Positions 34,947-45,400 of a DNA stretch of 64,000 bases are shown piece by piece (within the stretch, counting starts at the first letter, position 1; every line of letters starts with the position of its first letter). Origin of the DNA: Serpens sp035497915 (GTDB taxonomy: Bacteria; Pseudomonadota; Gammaproteobacteria; Pseudomonadales; Pseudomonadaceae); the NCBI RefSeq assembly GCF_035497915.1, contig NZ_DATJCS010000039.1:62001-126000 (forward strand). The letters run 5' to 3'. The notes under the pieces were generated by a model. The model was given only the letters and a program-made list of their open reading frames with translations. It was not told where the DNA came from and ran no database searches. The translations under genes were made by a program, and so were the position numbers.

Positions 34947-35040
34947 GGCCGGCGACGAGGCACAAGCCTTGTTGTAGACCGGTCTCAGGCGCAGGCGAAG
35001 CGCAACGATAACGACTCACCGAGGCAATGGTAGGGCGACA

Positions 35041-35448
35041 ATGGAACAGCATTCCGGCAGTTTGAAAGTCATGGTGATCGACGATTCGAAAACGATTCGC
35101 CGCACCGCGGAAACCCTGCTGAAGAAGGTCGGTTGCGAGGTCATCACCGCCGTTGACGGTTTCGATGCCCTGGCCAAGATCGCCGACAGCCACCCGAACA
35201 TCATCTTTGTCGACATCATGATGCCGCGTCTGGACGGCTACCAGACCTGTGCGCTGATCAAGAACAATAGCGCCTTCAAATCCACGCCGGTGATCATGCT
35301 CTCGTCCAAGGACGGCCTGTTCGACAAGGCCAAGGGGCGGATCGTCGGCTCGGACCAATACCTCACCAAACCGTTCAGCAAGGAAGAATTGCTGGGCGCG
35401 ATCAAGGCCCACGTGCCGGATTTCGTGCCGAGCGAACAGGCATCCTGA
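35041..35448 (+). CDS. pilG: Twitching motility response regulator PilG
   Basis: PilG is a CheY-like single-domain receiver of the Pil-Chp system, phosphorylated by ChpA, that promotes pilus extension and activates the adenylate cyclase CyaB. The 135-residue protein has the acidic pair IDD, the phosphorylation Asp D58 (NIIFVDIMMP), and the conserved Thr/Ser and Lys (VIMLSSK, YLTKPFSKEEL). It opens the operon pilGHIJK-chpABC and is divergent from gshB. Confidence 0.97.
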   Translation: MEQHSGSLKVMVIDDSKTIRRTAETLLKKVGCEVITAVDGFDALAKIADSHPNIIFVDIMMPRLDGYQTCALIKNNSAFKSTPVIMLSSKDGLFDKAKGRIVGSDQYLTKPFSKEELLGAIKAHVPDFVPSEQAS

Positions 35449-35488
35449 GTCCTGCGACGGACCGTTGTTATTTCGTATGGGGAACACC

Positions 35489-35854
35489 ATGGCTCGCATT
35501 CTGATTGTTGATGACTCTCCGACCGAGATGTACAAGCTGACCGAGATGCTCGAAAAGAACGGGCATCAGGTCCTCAAGGCTGAAAATGGCGCCGATGGCG
35601 TGGCCCTGGCCCGTCAGGAAAAACCCGACGCCGTGCTGATGGACGTGGTCATGCCGGGGCTCAACGGCTTCCAGGCCACCCGCCAACTGACCAAGGACGA
35701 CGAAACCAGTCACATTCCGGTGATCATCGTCACCACCAAGGATCAGGAAACCGATAAGGTCTGGGGCAAGCGCCAGGGTGCGCGCGACTACCTGACCAAG
35801 CCGGTGGACGAGGCGACCCTGCTCAAGACGCTGAACGCGGTGCTGGCCGGCTGA
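35489..35854 (+). CDS. pilH: Twitching motility response regulator PilH
   Basis: PilH is the second CheY-like receiver of the Pil-Chp system and counteracts PilG, favouring pilus retraction. The 121-residue protein has the acidic pair VDD, phosphorylation Asp D52 (AVLMDVVMPGLNG) and YLTKPVDE. The ATG at 35489 follows GGGGA and gives the standard length; the frame is open upstream but that would overextend it. Confidence 0.97.
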   Translation: MARILIVDDSPTEMYKLTEMLEKNGHQVLKAENGADGVALARQEKPDAVLMDVVMPGLNGFQATRQLTKDDETSHIPVIIVTTKDQETDKVWGKRQGARDYLTKPVDEATLLKTLNAVLAG

Positions 35855-35900
35855 CGCCGGTCGCCCCGCACTCATCGACTCCCGGCACGGCAGGGCACGC

Positions 35901-36437
35901 ATGTCCGGACAACCGACACCCTTCGATCTTCTGCTCGGCATCGATCAGCGCTGCCGCATCCTGGCGGCCGGCTTGCCGGCCCAGCTGGAAACCCAGCAGA
36001 CCTGGAGCGGGATCGGCTTTCGCATGGGCGAGCGGCTGTTCGTCTCGCCCATGGGCGAGGTGGGGGAAATCCTTCACGAACCGCGCCACACCCAGCTGCC
36101 CGGCGTCAAATCCTGGGTCAGGGGCGTGGCCAACGTGCGTGGCCGGCTGTTGCCGCTGATCGATCTGTGCAGTTTTTTCGGCGAGGAACCGGCTGCTTCA
36201 CGCAAGCAGCGCCGGGTGCTGGTGGTTGAGCATCAGGACGTGCTGTCCGGCCTGATCGTGGATGAAGTGTTCGGCATGCAGCACTTCCCGGTCGAGACCT
36301 TTACCGAGCAGGTGCCGCCGCTGGAAGCGGCCATCCAACCCTTCATTTACGGCGTATTCAATCGCGCGCAGCCCTGGCTGGTATTCAGTCCGCAGCGGCT
36401 GGCGCGGCACGAGGACTTCCTCGACGTCGCGGTGTGA
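35901..36437 (+). CDS. pilI: CheW-like adaptor PilI
   Basis: PilI is the CheW-type adaptor that links the chemoreceptor PilJ to the kinase ChpA. The 178-residue protein has a CheW-like fold (GIGFRMGERLFVSPMGEVGEILHE, VKSWVRGVANVRGRLLPLIDL). It lies between pilH and pilJ in the usual order. Confidence 0.96.
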   Translation: MSGQPTPFDLLLGIDQRCRILAAGLPAQLETQQTWSGIGFRMGERLFVSPMGEVGEILHEPRHTQLPGVKSWVRGVANVRGRLLPLIDLCSFFGEEPAASRKQRRVLVVEHQDVLSGLIVDEVFGMQHFPVETFTEQVPPLEAAIQPFIYGVFNRAQPWLVFSPQRLARHEDFLDVAV

Positions 36438-36514
36438 CACGAATTTTTGGTGGGCCGGCATCCGGTCCGTTGGCTTCAAATGGGAATAGCGGTGGGTCCA
36501 GGCGGGGGCCATTC

Positions 36515-38563
36515 ATGAAGAAAAGCAAAGTGGGAAACATGTTTACGGGCATGCGCAGCAGTTCGCTGATCGTCGGTCTGTTCATCGGCCTGATCGTCAC
36601 CATCGTGCTGCTGTTCGCCAACTTCACGTACCTGAACGTGCAGGCGGGCTACGACACCGAATACATCACCCACGCCGGTGAGCTGCGCGTGCTGTCGCAG
36701 CGTATCGCCAAGAACGCCACCGAAGCGGCGGCGGGCAAGGCCGAGGCCTTCGCCCTGCTCAAGGACGCCCGCAACGATTTCGACCGCCGCTGGGGCTACC
36801 TGACCAAGGGCGATCCGGACACCGGTCTGCCGATGGTGTCCTTCCAGGTCGCGCCGCAGATGGATGCGGTGGAGAAGGACTGGAACCGTCTGCGCCGCGA
36901 CACCGACGTCATCCTCTCCAGCGAGCAGACCGTGCTGTCCCTGCACCAGGTGGCTGCCACCCTGTCGGAAACCATCCCGCAGCTGCAGGTTGAGTACGAA
37001 GAAGTGGTGGACATCCTCCTGCAGAGCGGCGCGCCCTCCGCCCAGGTGGCCGTGGCCCAGCGCCAGTCGCTGCTGGCGGAACGGATCCTCGGCGCGGTCA
37101 ACAAGGTACTGGCCGGTGACGAAGACTCGGTGCAGGCCGCCGACATGTTCGGCCGCGACGCCAGCCTGTTCGGTCGCGTGCTCAACGCCATGCTGGAAGG
37201 CAACCGCGCCATGGAGATTACCCGGGTAGCCGAGCCCGAGGCACGCGAGCGTCTGGCGGAGATCGCCGAGTTGTTCGAATTCGTTTCCGGCTCGGTGGAC
37301 GAGATTCTGGAAACCTCGCCCGAACTGTTCCAAGTGCGCGAATCGGCCGGCAACATCTTCAGCACCTCGCAAACCCTGCTGGACAAGGCTTCCGACCTGG
37401 CCATCGGCTTCGACGAGCTGGCCAACGGTCGCTACCTGAACACCCTGGCCACCTACGTGCTCGGCGCGCTGGCGCTGGCCGCGGTGATCCTCATCGGTTC
37501 GGTGATGGTGCAGGACACCCGCCGCCGCCTGCAGGAAACCGCCGAGAAGAACGAGCGCAACCAGACCGCCATTTTGCGTCTGCTCGACGAAATCGCCGAC
37601 CTGGCCGACGGTGACCTGTCGGTGACCGCCACCGTGACCGAGGACTTCACCGGCGCCATCGCCGACTCGATCAACTTCTCCATCGACCAGATGCGCGACC
37701 TGGTGCGAGCGATCAACCAGACCGCCGTGCAGGTATCCGCCGCCGCCCAGGAAACCCAGGCCACCGCCATGCACCTGGCCGAGGCGTCCGAGCATCAGGC
37801 CCAGGAAATCGCCGGGGCTTCGGCCGCGATCAACGAAATGGCCGTGTCCATTGACCAGGTGTCGGCCAACGCCGCCGAATCCACCGCGGTGGCCGAGCGT
37901 TCCGTGGCCATCGCCAACAAGGGCAACGAGGTGGTGCACAACACCATCACCGGCATGGACAGCATTCGCGAGCAGATCCAGGACACCGCCAAGCGCATCA
38001 AGCGCCTGGGTGAATCGTCCCAGGAGATCGGCGACATCGTCAGCCTGATCAACGACATCGCCGACCAGACCAACATCCTCGCCCTGAACGCCGCCATCCA
38101 GGCGTCGATGGCCGGCGACGCCGGCCGCGGCTTCGCCGTGGTGGCCGACGAAGTGCAGCGCCTCGCCGAACGCTCCTCGGCGGCGACCAAGCAGATCGAA
38201 ACGCTGGTGAAGGCGATCCAGACCGACACCAACGAGGCGGTGATCTCCATGGAGCAGACCACCTCCGAAGTGGTGCGCGGTGCGCGCCTGGCCCAGGATG
38301 CCGGGGTGTCGCTGGAAGAGATCGAAAAGGTATCCAAGACCCTGGCCGCGCTGATCCAGAACATTTCCAACGCGGCGCGCCAGCAGGCCTCCTCGGCCGG
38401 CCACATCTCCAGCACCATGAACGTGATCCAGGAGATCACCTCGCAGACCTCCACCGGTACCACCGCCACGGCGCGCAGCATCGGCAACCTGGCCAAGCTG
38501 GCCAGCGAGATGCGCAACTCGGTGTCCGGCTTCAAGCTGCCGGCGGGCCGCGACGAGGCCTGA
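36515..38563 (+). CDS. pilJ: Methyl-accepting chemotaxis protein PilJ
   Basis: PilJ is the membrane chemoreceptor of the Pil-Chp system; it senses pilus-related and surface cues at the pole. The 682-residue protein has a first membrane helix at about residues 17-40, a long periplasmic region with two PilJ-type helical modules (each near ELRVLSQRIAKNATEAAAGK and LFQVRESAGNIFSTSQTLLDKA), a second helix (YVLGALALAAVILIGSVMV), a HAMP region and the signalling hairpin with tip near DIADQTNILALNAAIQASMAGDAGRGFAVVADEV. The ATG at 36515 gives MKKSKVGN and matches the family start; the open frame upstream overlaps pilI and is unlikely. Confidence 0.97.
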   Translation: MKKSKVGNMFTGMRSSSLIVGLFIGLIVTIVLLFANFTYLNVQAGYDTEYITHAGELRVLSQRIAKNATEAAAGKAEAFALLKDARNDFDRRWGYLTKGDPDTGLPMVSFQVAPQMDAVEKDWNRLRRDTDVILSSEQTVLSLHQVAATLSETIPQLQVEYEEVVDILLQSGAPSAQVAVAQRQSLLAERILGAVNKVLAGDEDSVQAADMFGRDASLFGRVLNAMLEGNRAMEITRVAEPEARERLAEIAELFEFVSGSVDEILETSPELFQVRESAGNIFSTSQTLLDKASDLAIGFDELANGRYLNTLATYVLGALALAAVILIGSVMVQDTRRRLQETAEKNERNQTAILRLLDEIADLADGDLSVTATVTEDFTGAIADSINFSIDQMRDLVRAINQTAVQVSAAAQETQATAMHLAEASEHQAQEIAGASAAINEMAVSIDQVSANAAESTAVAERSVAIANKGNEVVHNTITGMDSIREQIQDTAKRIKRLGESSQEIGDIVSLINDIADQTNILALNAAIQASMAGDAGRGFAVVADEVQRLAERSSAATKQIETLVKAIQTDTNEAVISMEQTTSEVVRGARLAQDAGVSLEEIEKVSKTLAALIQNISNAARQQASSAGHISSTMNVIQEITSQTSTGTTATARSIGNLAKLASEMRNSVSGFKLPAGRDEA

Positions 38564-38601
38564 CAGGGGCGGCGCCTCGCAAGGGGCGCCGATCATGAGT
38601 C

Positions 38602-39480
38602 ATGAGCGAGGGGCACGGCATGCAGCCAAGCGGCGTCTGGGCCTTGAAACCCCTGGCCGACATGACCACGGCGGAATTCCGCGCCTGGAGCGGGCTGATC
38701 GAGGAGCGTACCGGTCAGGTGCTCGGCGAACGGCGCCGCGCGTTCCTGCAGACCCGCCTCGCCCAGCGCATGCGCGAGCTGGGGCTGGACGACTACCAGG
38801 CCTATCTGCGCCAGGTCGGCGACGGGCCGCGCGGCGCCCTGGAATGGGCGACGCTGCTGGATCGCCTGACCGTGCGGGAAACCCGTTTCTATCGCCATGC
38901 GCCATCGTTCGCCGTGCTCGAGGACTACCTGAGCCGGCGCCTGACGGACGAAGGCGGCCGCCCCTGGATGCTGTGGAGCGTGGGCTGCGCCAGTGGCGAG
39001 GAGGCCTATTCGCTGGCCATCTCCGCCGCCGAAGTGCGGCGCCGCGCCGCCCAGCGGATGGAGTTCGGGGTGATGGCCACCGACATCAGCCAGGGTGCGC
39101 TCAACCAGGCCCGTGCGGCGCGCTACGACGCACGGCGCCTGGAAGCGCTGGACGCCGAACGCCGCGCCCGTTATCTGCGCCATGAGGCGGATGGCTGGCA
39201 AGTGACACCGGAGCTGGCGGCGCGCGTGTGCTGCGCCCGGCTCAACGTGCTGGACCTGGACAAGGCGCCGTGGACCGGCCTGGACGTGATTTTCTGTCAG
39301 AACCTGCTGATCTATTTCCGCCGCTGGCGGCGGCGCGACATCCTCAACGGCCTGGCCGAACGCCTGGCCCCGGGTGGGCTGCTGGTGCTCGGCGTCGGCG
39401 AGGTGACCGGCTGGCGGCATCCGCTGCTGCGTCCGCTGGCCGATGAGCGGGTTCTGGCCTTTACCCGGATACGCGAATGA
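38602..39480 (+). CDS. pilK: Chemotaxis methyltransferase PilK (CheR family)
   Basis: PilK is the CheR-type S-adenosylmethionine-dependent methyltransferase predicted to methylate PilJ. The 292-residue protein has the CheR N-terminal helical domain, the SAM motif LWSVGCASGEEAYSLAI, the VMATDISQGALNQAR block and a C-terminal DVIFCQNLLIYFRRWRRRDI. Translation starts at the ATG at 38602; an overlapping ATG at 38595 is out of frame. The stop overlaps the ATG at 39477 but the true chpA start is slightly later. Confidence 0.95.
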   Translation: MSEGHGMQPSGVWALKPLADMTTAEFRAWSGLIEERTGQVLGERRRAFLQTRLAQRMRELGLDDYQAYLRQVGDGPRGALEWATLLDRLTVRETRFYRHAPSFAVLEDYLSRRLTDEGGRPWMLWSVGCASGEEAYSLAISAAEVRRRAAQRMEFGVMATDISQGALNQARAARYDARRLEALDAERRARYLRHEADGWQVTPELAARVCCARLNVLDLDKAPWTGLDVIFCQNLLIYFRRWRRRDILNGLAERLAPGGLLVLGVGEVTGWRHPLLRPLADERVLAFTRIRE

Positions 39481-39491
39481 CTGGAGTGGCT

Positions 39492-42400
39492 ATGGGGGAT
39501 CGGCACGACTATGTCGCCCTGGAATGGGTCAAGGGCGAAATCGCCGAGACGCTCAACCAAGCGCGTCAGGCGCTGGAAGCATTCGTCGAGAATCGCGAGG
39601 ACAGCACGCGCCTGAGCTTCTGCCTCACCTATGTCCACCAGGTCCACGGCACGCTGCGGATGGTGGAATTCTTCGGGGCCACGCTGTTCGCCGAGGAAAT
39701 GGAACGGCTGGTCCAGGCGTTGCTGGAAGGCCGCGTCGCCGATCAGGACGAGTCGCTGCAGGTGCTGATGCAGGCGATCCTGCAGCTGCCGGTGTATCTG
39801 GATCGCGTGCACAGCACGCGCACCGATCAGCCGCTGCTGCTGCTGCCGCTGCTCAACGAGCTGCGCGCCGCGCAGGGCGAGCCGCCGCTGTCGGAAACCA
39901 GCCTGTTCGCGCCGGATCTTTCCGCGCCGATCCCCGCGCTGTCCCGCGACTCCCTGGCGCGGCTGAACACGCCGGAATTCCCCCAGCTGCTGCGCAAGCT
40001 GCGGCAGTTGCAGCAGGTGGCCATGGTGGGCCTGCTGCGCGGCCAGGAAACCGACAAGAACCTGGCCCAGCTGGAAAAGGTTTACCTGAAACTCGCCGAT
40101 CTGGGCCGCGAGTCGCCGCTGGAGCCGCTGTGGGAAATCGCCGCCGGCGTGGTCGAGGGCCTGGTCAGCGGCAGCGTGCCGGGCGGTGCCCCGGTACATG
40201 GCCTGCTGCAACAGCTGGATCGGGAACTCAAGCGCCTGGTGAGCGAGGGTCCGCAGGGGTTCAACAATCCCGCCCCGCAGGAGCTGACCAAGGACCTGCT
40301 GTTCCACTTGGCCAAGGCCAGTTTCGAAACGCCGCGCATCGCCGAACTCAGGGCGCGCTTCCGTCTTGACCAGGCACTGCCGGGGCAGGGCGCCACGACC
40401 GCCGCCGAGCGCGGCTCGCTGGTCGGCCCGGATCGCGGCGCGATCCGCTCGGTAGTTGCCGCGCTGTGCGAGGAACTGGTGCGCATCAAGGACAGCCTCG
40501 ACCTGTTCGTACGCAGCGACCGGCGCAATCTCGGCGAACTGGCCGGCCTGCAGGCGCCGCTCAAGCAGATCGCCGACACCCTGGCGGTGCTCGGCTTTGC
40601 CCAGCCGCGCAAGGCCATCCTCGATCAGCTGGACACCGTGCAACTGTTGCTCGACGGCGGCAAGGCCGCCGATGACGGCGCGCTGATGGACATTGCCGGC
40701 GCGCTGCTCTACGTCGAGGCGACCCTGTCCGGCATCGCCGGCATGGACAACGACAGCCAGAACGAACAGAGCCGCCTGCCGACCACCGATGTGGCGCAGA
40801 TTCACCAGCTGGTGATCCGCGAAGCGCGCACCGGCCTGGAGCAGGCCAAGGACGCCATCATCGAGTTCATCGCCTCGCAATGGAATCACGAGCATCTGGC
40901 CCGCGTGCCCGAGCTGCTCACCCAGGTGCGCGGCGGGCTGGGGATGATTCCGCTGCAGCGCGCCGCCGAACTGCTGGAAGCCTGCAAGCGCTACATCTGC
41001 GAACGCCTGCTGGAACCGCGCGCGGTGCCGGACTGGCAGCACCTGGATACCCTGGCCGACGCCATTACCGGCGTCGAGTACTACCTGGAACGCCTCAGCG
41101 AGGACCACGCCAGCCAGGGCGAGCTGATTCTCGACGTGGCCGAGGAAAGCCTGTGCAGTCTGGGCTATCCGCCGCGCGCGACGGCGCCGCAGCCCGATGC
41201 GGCGACGCCGGCGCTGGACTGGCTGGCCGACGACATGCGCGAGCCCCAGCCGGCGCCGCAGTCGGCGGCGGCCCCCGCAACGCTGGCGGGCTTCGTTGAC
41301 GAGCTGTTCGCGGCGCCCGAGCCGGGCAGCGATCAGCCGTCGCCCGCGCCGCTGCCCTCCATATTCGAACTGCTGGAGCTGGACGCCGAGGGTCTGACCC
41401 CCGAGGCCGCACCGCGCCGCGAGCCGCCGCCGGCCGCGCCGCTCACGGTGGCCGATGTACTGGCCGCGCCGGTGCAGGCCATCAATCCGCCCGCCCAGGA
41501 CGCCCCTCCCAGCCTGCTGCCGCCGCCCGCCGACGAGGAGCCGGTGGACGAGGAATTGCGGGACGTCTTCATCGAGGAAGCCGGCGAGGTCCTGGAAACC
41601 ATCCACCAGTACTTGCCGCAATGGCGCGCCAACAGCGACAACCGCGAGGCGCTCACCGAGGTGCGGCGCGCCTTCCACACCCTCAAGGGCAGCGGCCGCA
41701 TGGTGCGCGCGCTGATCATCGGCGAGCTGGCCTGGGCGGTGGAAAACCTCTTCAACCGCCTGCTGGACCGCAGCATCGAAGCCACTCCGGCGGTGCACGA
41801 GCTGGTCGGTGAGGTGGTGGCACTGCTGCCGGAGCTGGTCGAGGAGTTCGCCGCCAAGGCGCAGCGCCAGCGCGACGATGTGGACCGCCTGGCCGCCAGC
41901 GCGCATGCCCTGTCCCGTGGCCAGCAGCCCGCGTCGCCAGCGCCCCAAGCGGTGGCCGCGGACGAAGGCACCGACGGCAACTGCCTGGACCCGCAACTGC
42001 TGGACATCTTCCGCAACGAGGCGGAAAGCCACCTGGAAACCCTCGACCAGTTCCTCGCCGAGTGCGAGCAGGTCCTGCCGCAGCCGGTCAACGATCGCCT
42101 GCAGCGCGCCCTGCATACCCTCAAGGGCAGCGCGCACATGGCCGGTATCCTGCCGATGGCGGAGGTCGCCATGCCGCTGGAGCGGCTGGTCAAGGAATTC
42201 CACAACCACCAGATTCCGGTCGATCGTGAACTGGCCGCGCTGCTCGCCCGGGCCCGCGAACTGTTGCAGCAGGGCCTGGCGCAGCTGGACAGCACGCCGC
42301 ATGCGCCACTGCCGGGCAGCGAGGCGTTCCAGAGCGCGGTGCAGAACCTGCAGAAGGAGCGGCTGAGCCAGGCCGAGGCCAAGCGCACCAGCAGCGAGCC

Positions 42401-45400
42401 ACACGCTTCCGAGCTGCTCGGTCGGCATCTGGGCAACCATATCGACACCCTGCTGGACAGCGAGGAGCTGCTGGCCGGCTGGCGCGATCAGCCGTCGGCG
42501 GCCAGCCCGCTGGGCGATCTGCGCGCCGCCGTGGAGGCGCTCTGGCAGGGCGCCCGGCAGGCCAAGCTGGCGCCGCTGGCCTCGCTCTGCGAGGCGGTGT
42601 CGCAGGTGTATGCCGCCGTGGCGGAGCAGGGCCTGGCCACCGATGCGCGCTTCTTCGAGGAAACCCTGGCGGCCCACGAGGCACTGATCGGCATGCTCGA
42701 TCAGGTGGCCGCGGCGCTGCAGGTCAGCCCGCGCCCGGACCGGATCGCCGCGCTGACCGCGTTGCTGGATTCGCCGGCGTCGCTGGCGGAACCCGCGTTC
42801 GACTTCGATGCGCTGCCCGACAACCTGCTGGAGCTCGAGCCCCTCGAACTGGCCTTCGATGCGCTCGACGAGGCGCCGTTGACCCTGGACGAGACGCCCG
42901 CGCCGCAGGCGGAAGCGGTACAAACCCAGCCGCTCGATACGCTGGACGAGGAAATGATCGAGATCTTCCTCGAAGAGGCGGGCGACATCCTCGACAGTGC
43001 CGCCCAGCTCCTCGAGGACTGGCTGGCCGATACGCAGGATCTGGATGCGCTGGCCGGCCTGCAGCGCGACCTGCACACCCTCAAGGGCGGCGCGCGCATG
43101 GCCGGGGTGGCGCCGATCGGCGATTTGGCCCACGAACTGGAATTCCTCTACGAAGGCCTGATGCAGCAGCGCTTCACCGCCGAGCCGACCCTCGCCTGGC
43201 TGCTGCACAAGTGCCATGACCGCCTGACCCAGCAGATCGAGCAGCTGCAGGCCCGCGAGCCGGTGACACTGGCCACCTCGCTGATCCGCGCCGTGCAGGA
43301 CTACCGCGAAACCGGCGCCGTCAGCCTGGAACCGCAGGGCGCCGAAGCGCCGCCAGCGGCCGCCAGCACGCCCGAGGGCGACCTGTGGGCGGCGCTGGAA
43401 GCCGCCGATGGGCTGGAACTGGATGGTTTCGGCGAGCTGGAGGAAATCGAGCTGCAGGCCCCGGCCGAAGAAGAAGAGCCGGAGCTCGAGGCCGAAGTCG
43501 AAGTCGACGCCCTCGACGTGCAGGCCGACCCGGAGCTGATGGCACTGTTCCTGGAGGAAAGCTTCGGGCTCATCGAGGACGCCCGGGAAGCCCTGCAGCG
43601 CTGGCGCGCCGATCCGTGCAACGGCATCGAGATCGAGACCCTGCAGCGCGACCTGCACACCATCAAGGGCTGCGCGCGCATGGCCGACGTGCAGCCGATC
43701 GGCGACCTGGGCTACGAGCTGGAAATGCTCTATCGGCAGCTGGCCGATGGCCGCCTGCGCAGCGGCGAGACGCTGTTCGAGCTGCTGGAGCGCAGCCACG
43801 CGCGGGTCAAGACCCAGCTCGAGGCGGTGCGCGATGGCCAGCCGGTACCCGGCGGCGAGGAACTGATCGCGGCGCTGCAGCAGTATGTCGCCGCGCCCGA
43901 GGAGCAGCTGAGCGAGCCGCCCAGCGTGACGCTGCAACCGGCCAGCGAGCCGGCCGTCGAAGCGCCGGTCACGCCCGCCCCCGTGCCGCCCGCCGCCGCC
44001 AGCGAGGTCGACGAGGAGATCCTGGAGATCTTCCGCGAGGAGGCCGACGAGCTAATCGAGGCGCTGCAGTCCTGCATCCAGGACTGGGAGGCGATGCCCG
44101 AGGCGGTGCCCTTCGACGATCTGCTGCGCATCCTGCACACCCTCAAGGGCGGCGCCCGGCTGGCCGGCCAGGCGCATATCGGCACCCTCAGCCACGAGTT
44201 GGAGCAGCGCCTGATCGAGGCGCGGCAGAAGGGCGAGCCGCAGTCCGACGCGCTGTTCGCGCTGGTGCGGAACGAGTTCGCCATCCTGCAGGCCGCCGTG
44301 GACGGCCTGCGCGGCCTGCTCAACGAGGAGGACCTGGTGGCCTCGGCCGCCCCGCCGCTCGCCCCGCCGCTGCCGGCCGCGCCACTCGCCGAGCCTGACG
44401 CCCCGCTGGCCGGGGCGCCGGCCCAGGCGCTGGCGCCGATCGAGCCGGTCGCGTCTGGCGCCCGGGTGGTGCTGCCTTTCGTGCGCCAGGCCGAGGAGGC
44501 CCGCGAGGCCGCCGCGCGCCGCGCGCCGCAGGAGCTGGTCAAGGTGCCGGCCGACCTGCTCGACAATCTGGTCAACCTGGCCGGCGAAACCTCGATCTTC
44601 CGTGGCCGGGTCGAGCAGCAGGTCAGCGACGTCGGCTACACGCTGGGCGAGATGGAAGCCACCATCGAGCGGGTGCGTGACCAGCTGCGCCGCCTGGATA
44701 CCGAAACCCAGGCGCAGATCCTCAGCCGCTACCAGGCCGAGGCCGAGCGCGCCGGCTACGAGGACTTCGACCCGCTGGAGATGGACCGCCATTCCCAGCT
44801 GCAGCAGCTGTCGCGGGCGCTGTTCGAATCCGCCTCCGACCTGCTGGAGCTCAAGGAAGCCCTGGCGCTCAAGAACCGCGACGCCGAAACCCTGCTGCTG
44901 CAACAGTCGCGGGTCAACACCGAGCTGCAGGAAGGCCTGATGCGCACCCGCATGGTGCCGTTCGACCGCCTGCTGCCGCGCCTGCGGCGCATCGTGCGCC
45001 AGGTGTCGGCGGAGCTGGGCAAGCAGGTCGACATGGTGATCGGCAACGCCGAAGGGGAAATGGACCGCAGCGTGCTGGAGCGCATCATCGCGCCCATGGA
45101 ACACATGCTGCGCAACGCCGTCGACCACGGCATCGAGCCGGTCGAGGCGCGGCGTGCCGCCGGCAAGCCGGATCAGGGCACCATCAGCCTCAACCTGTCC
45201 CGCGAGGGCGGCGAGATCGTGCTGACCCTGGCCGACGACGGTGGCGGCATCCGCCTGGACGCCGTCCGCCGCAAGGCCATCGAGCGCGGCCTGATGGCCC
45301 CGGACAGCGAGATCACCGACCACGAGGTGCTGCAGTTCATCCTGGCGGCCGGCTTCTCCACCGCCGAGAAGATCACCCAGATCTCCGGACGCGGCGTGGG

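Noticed and set aside
39312..43937. Very long open frame on the minus strand inside chpA (over 1500 codons)
   Set aside because: It is antisense to the well-supported chpA, has low-complexity composition (Arg, Gln, Ala, Leu, His rich) and no recognisable domain. Such frames are common opposite GC-rich genes.
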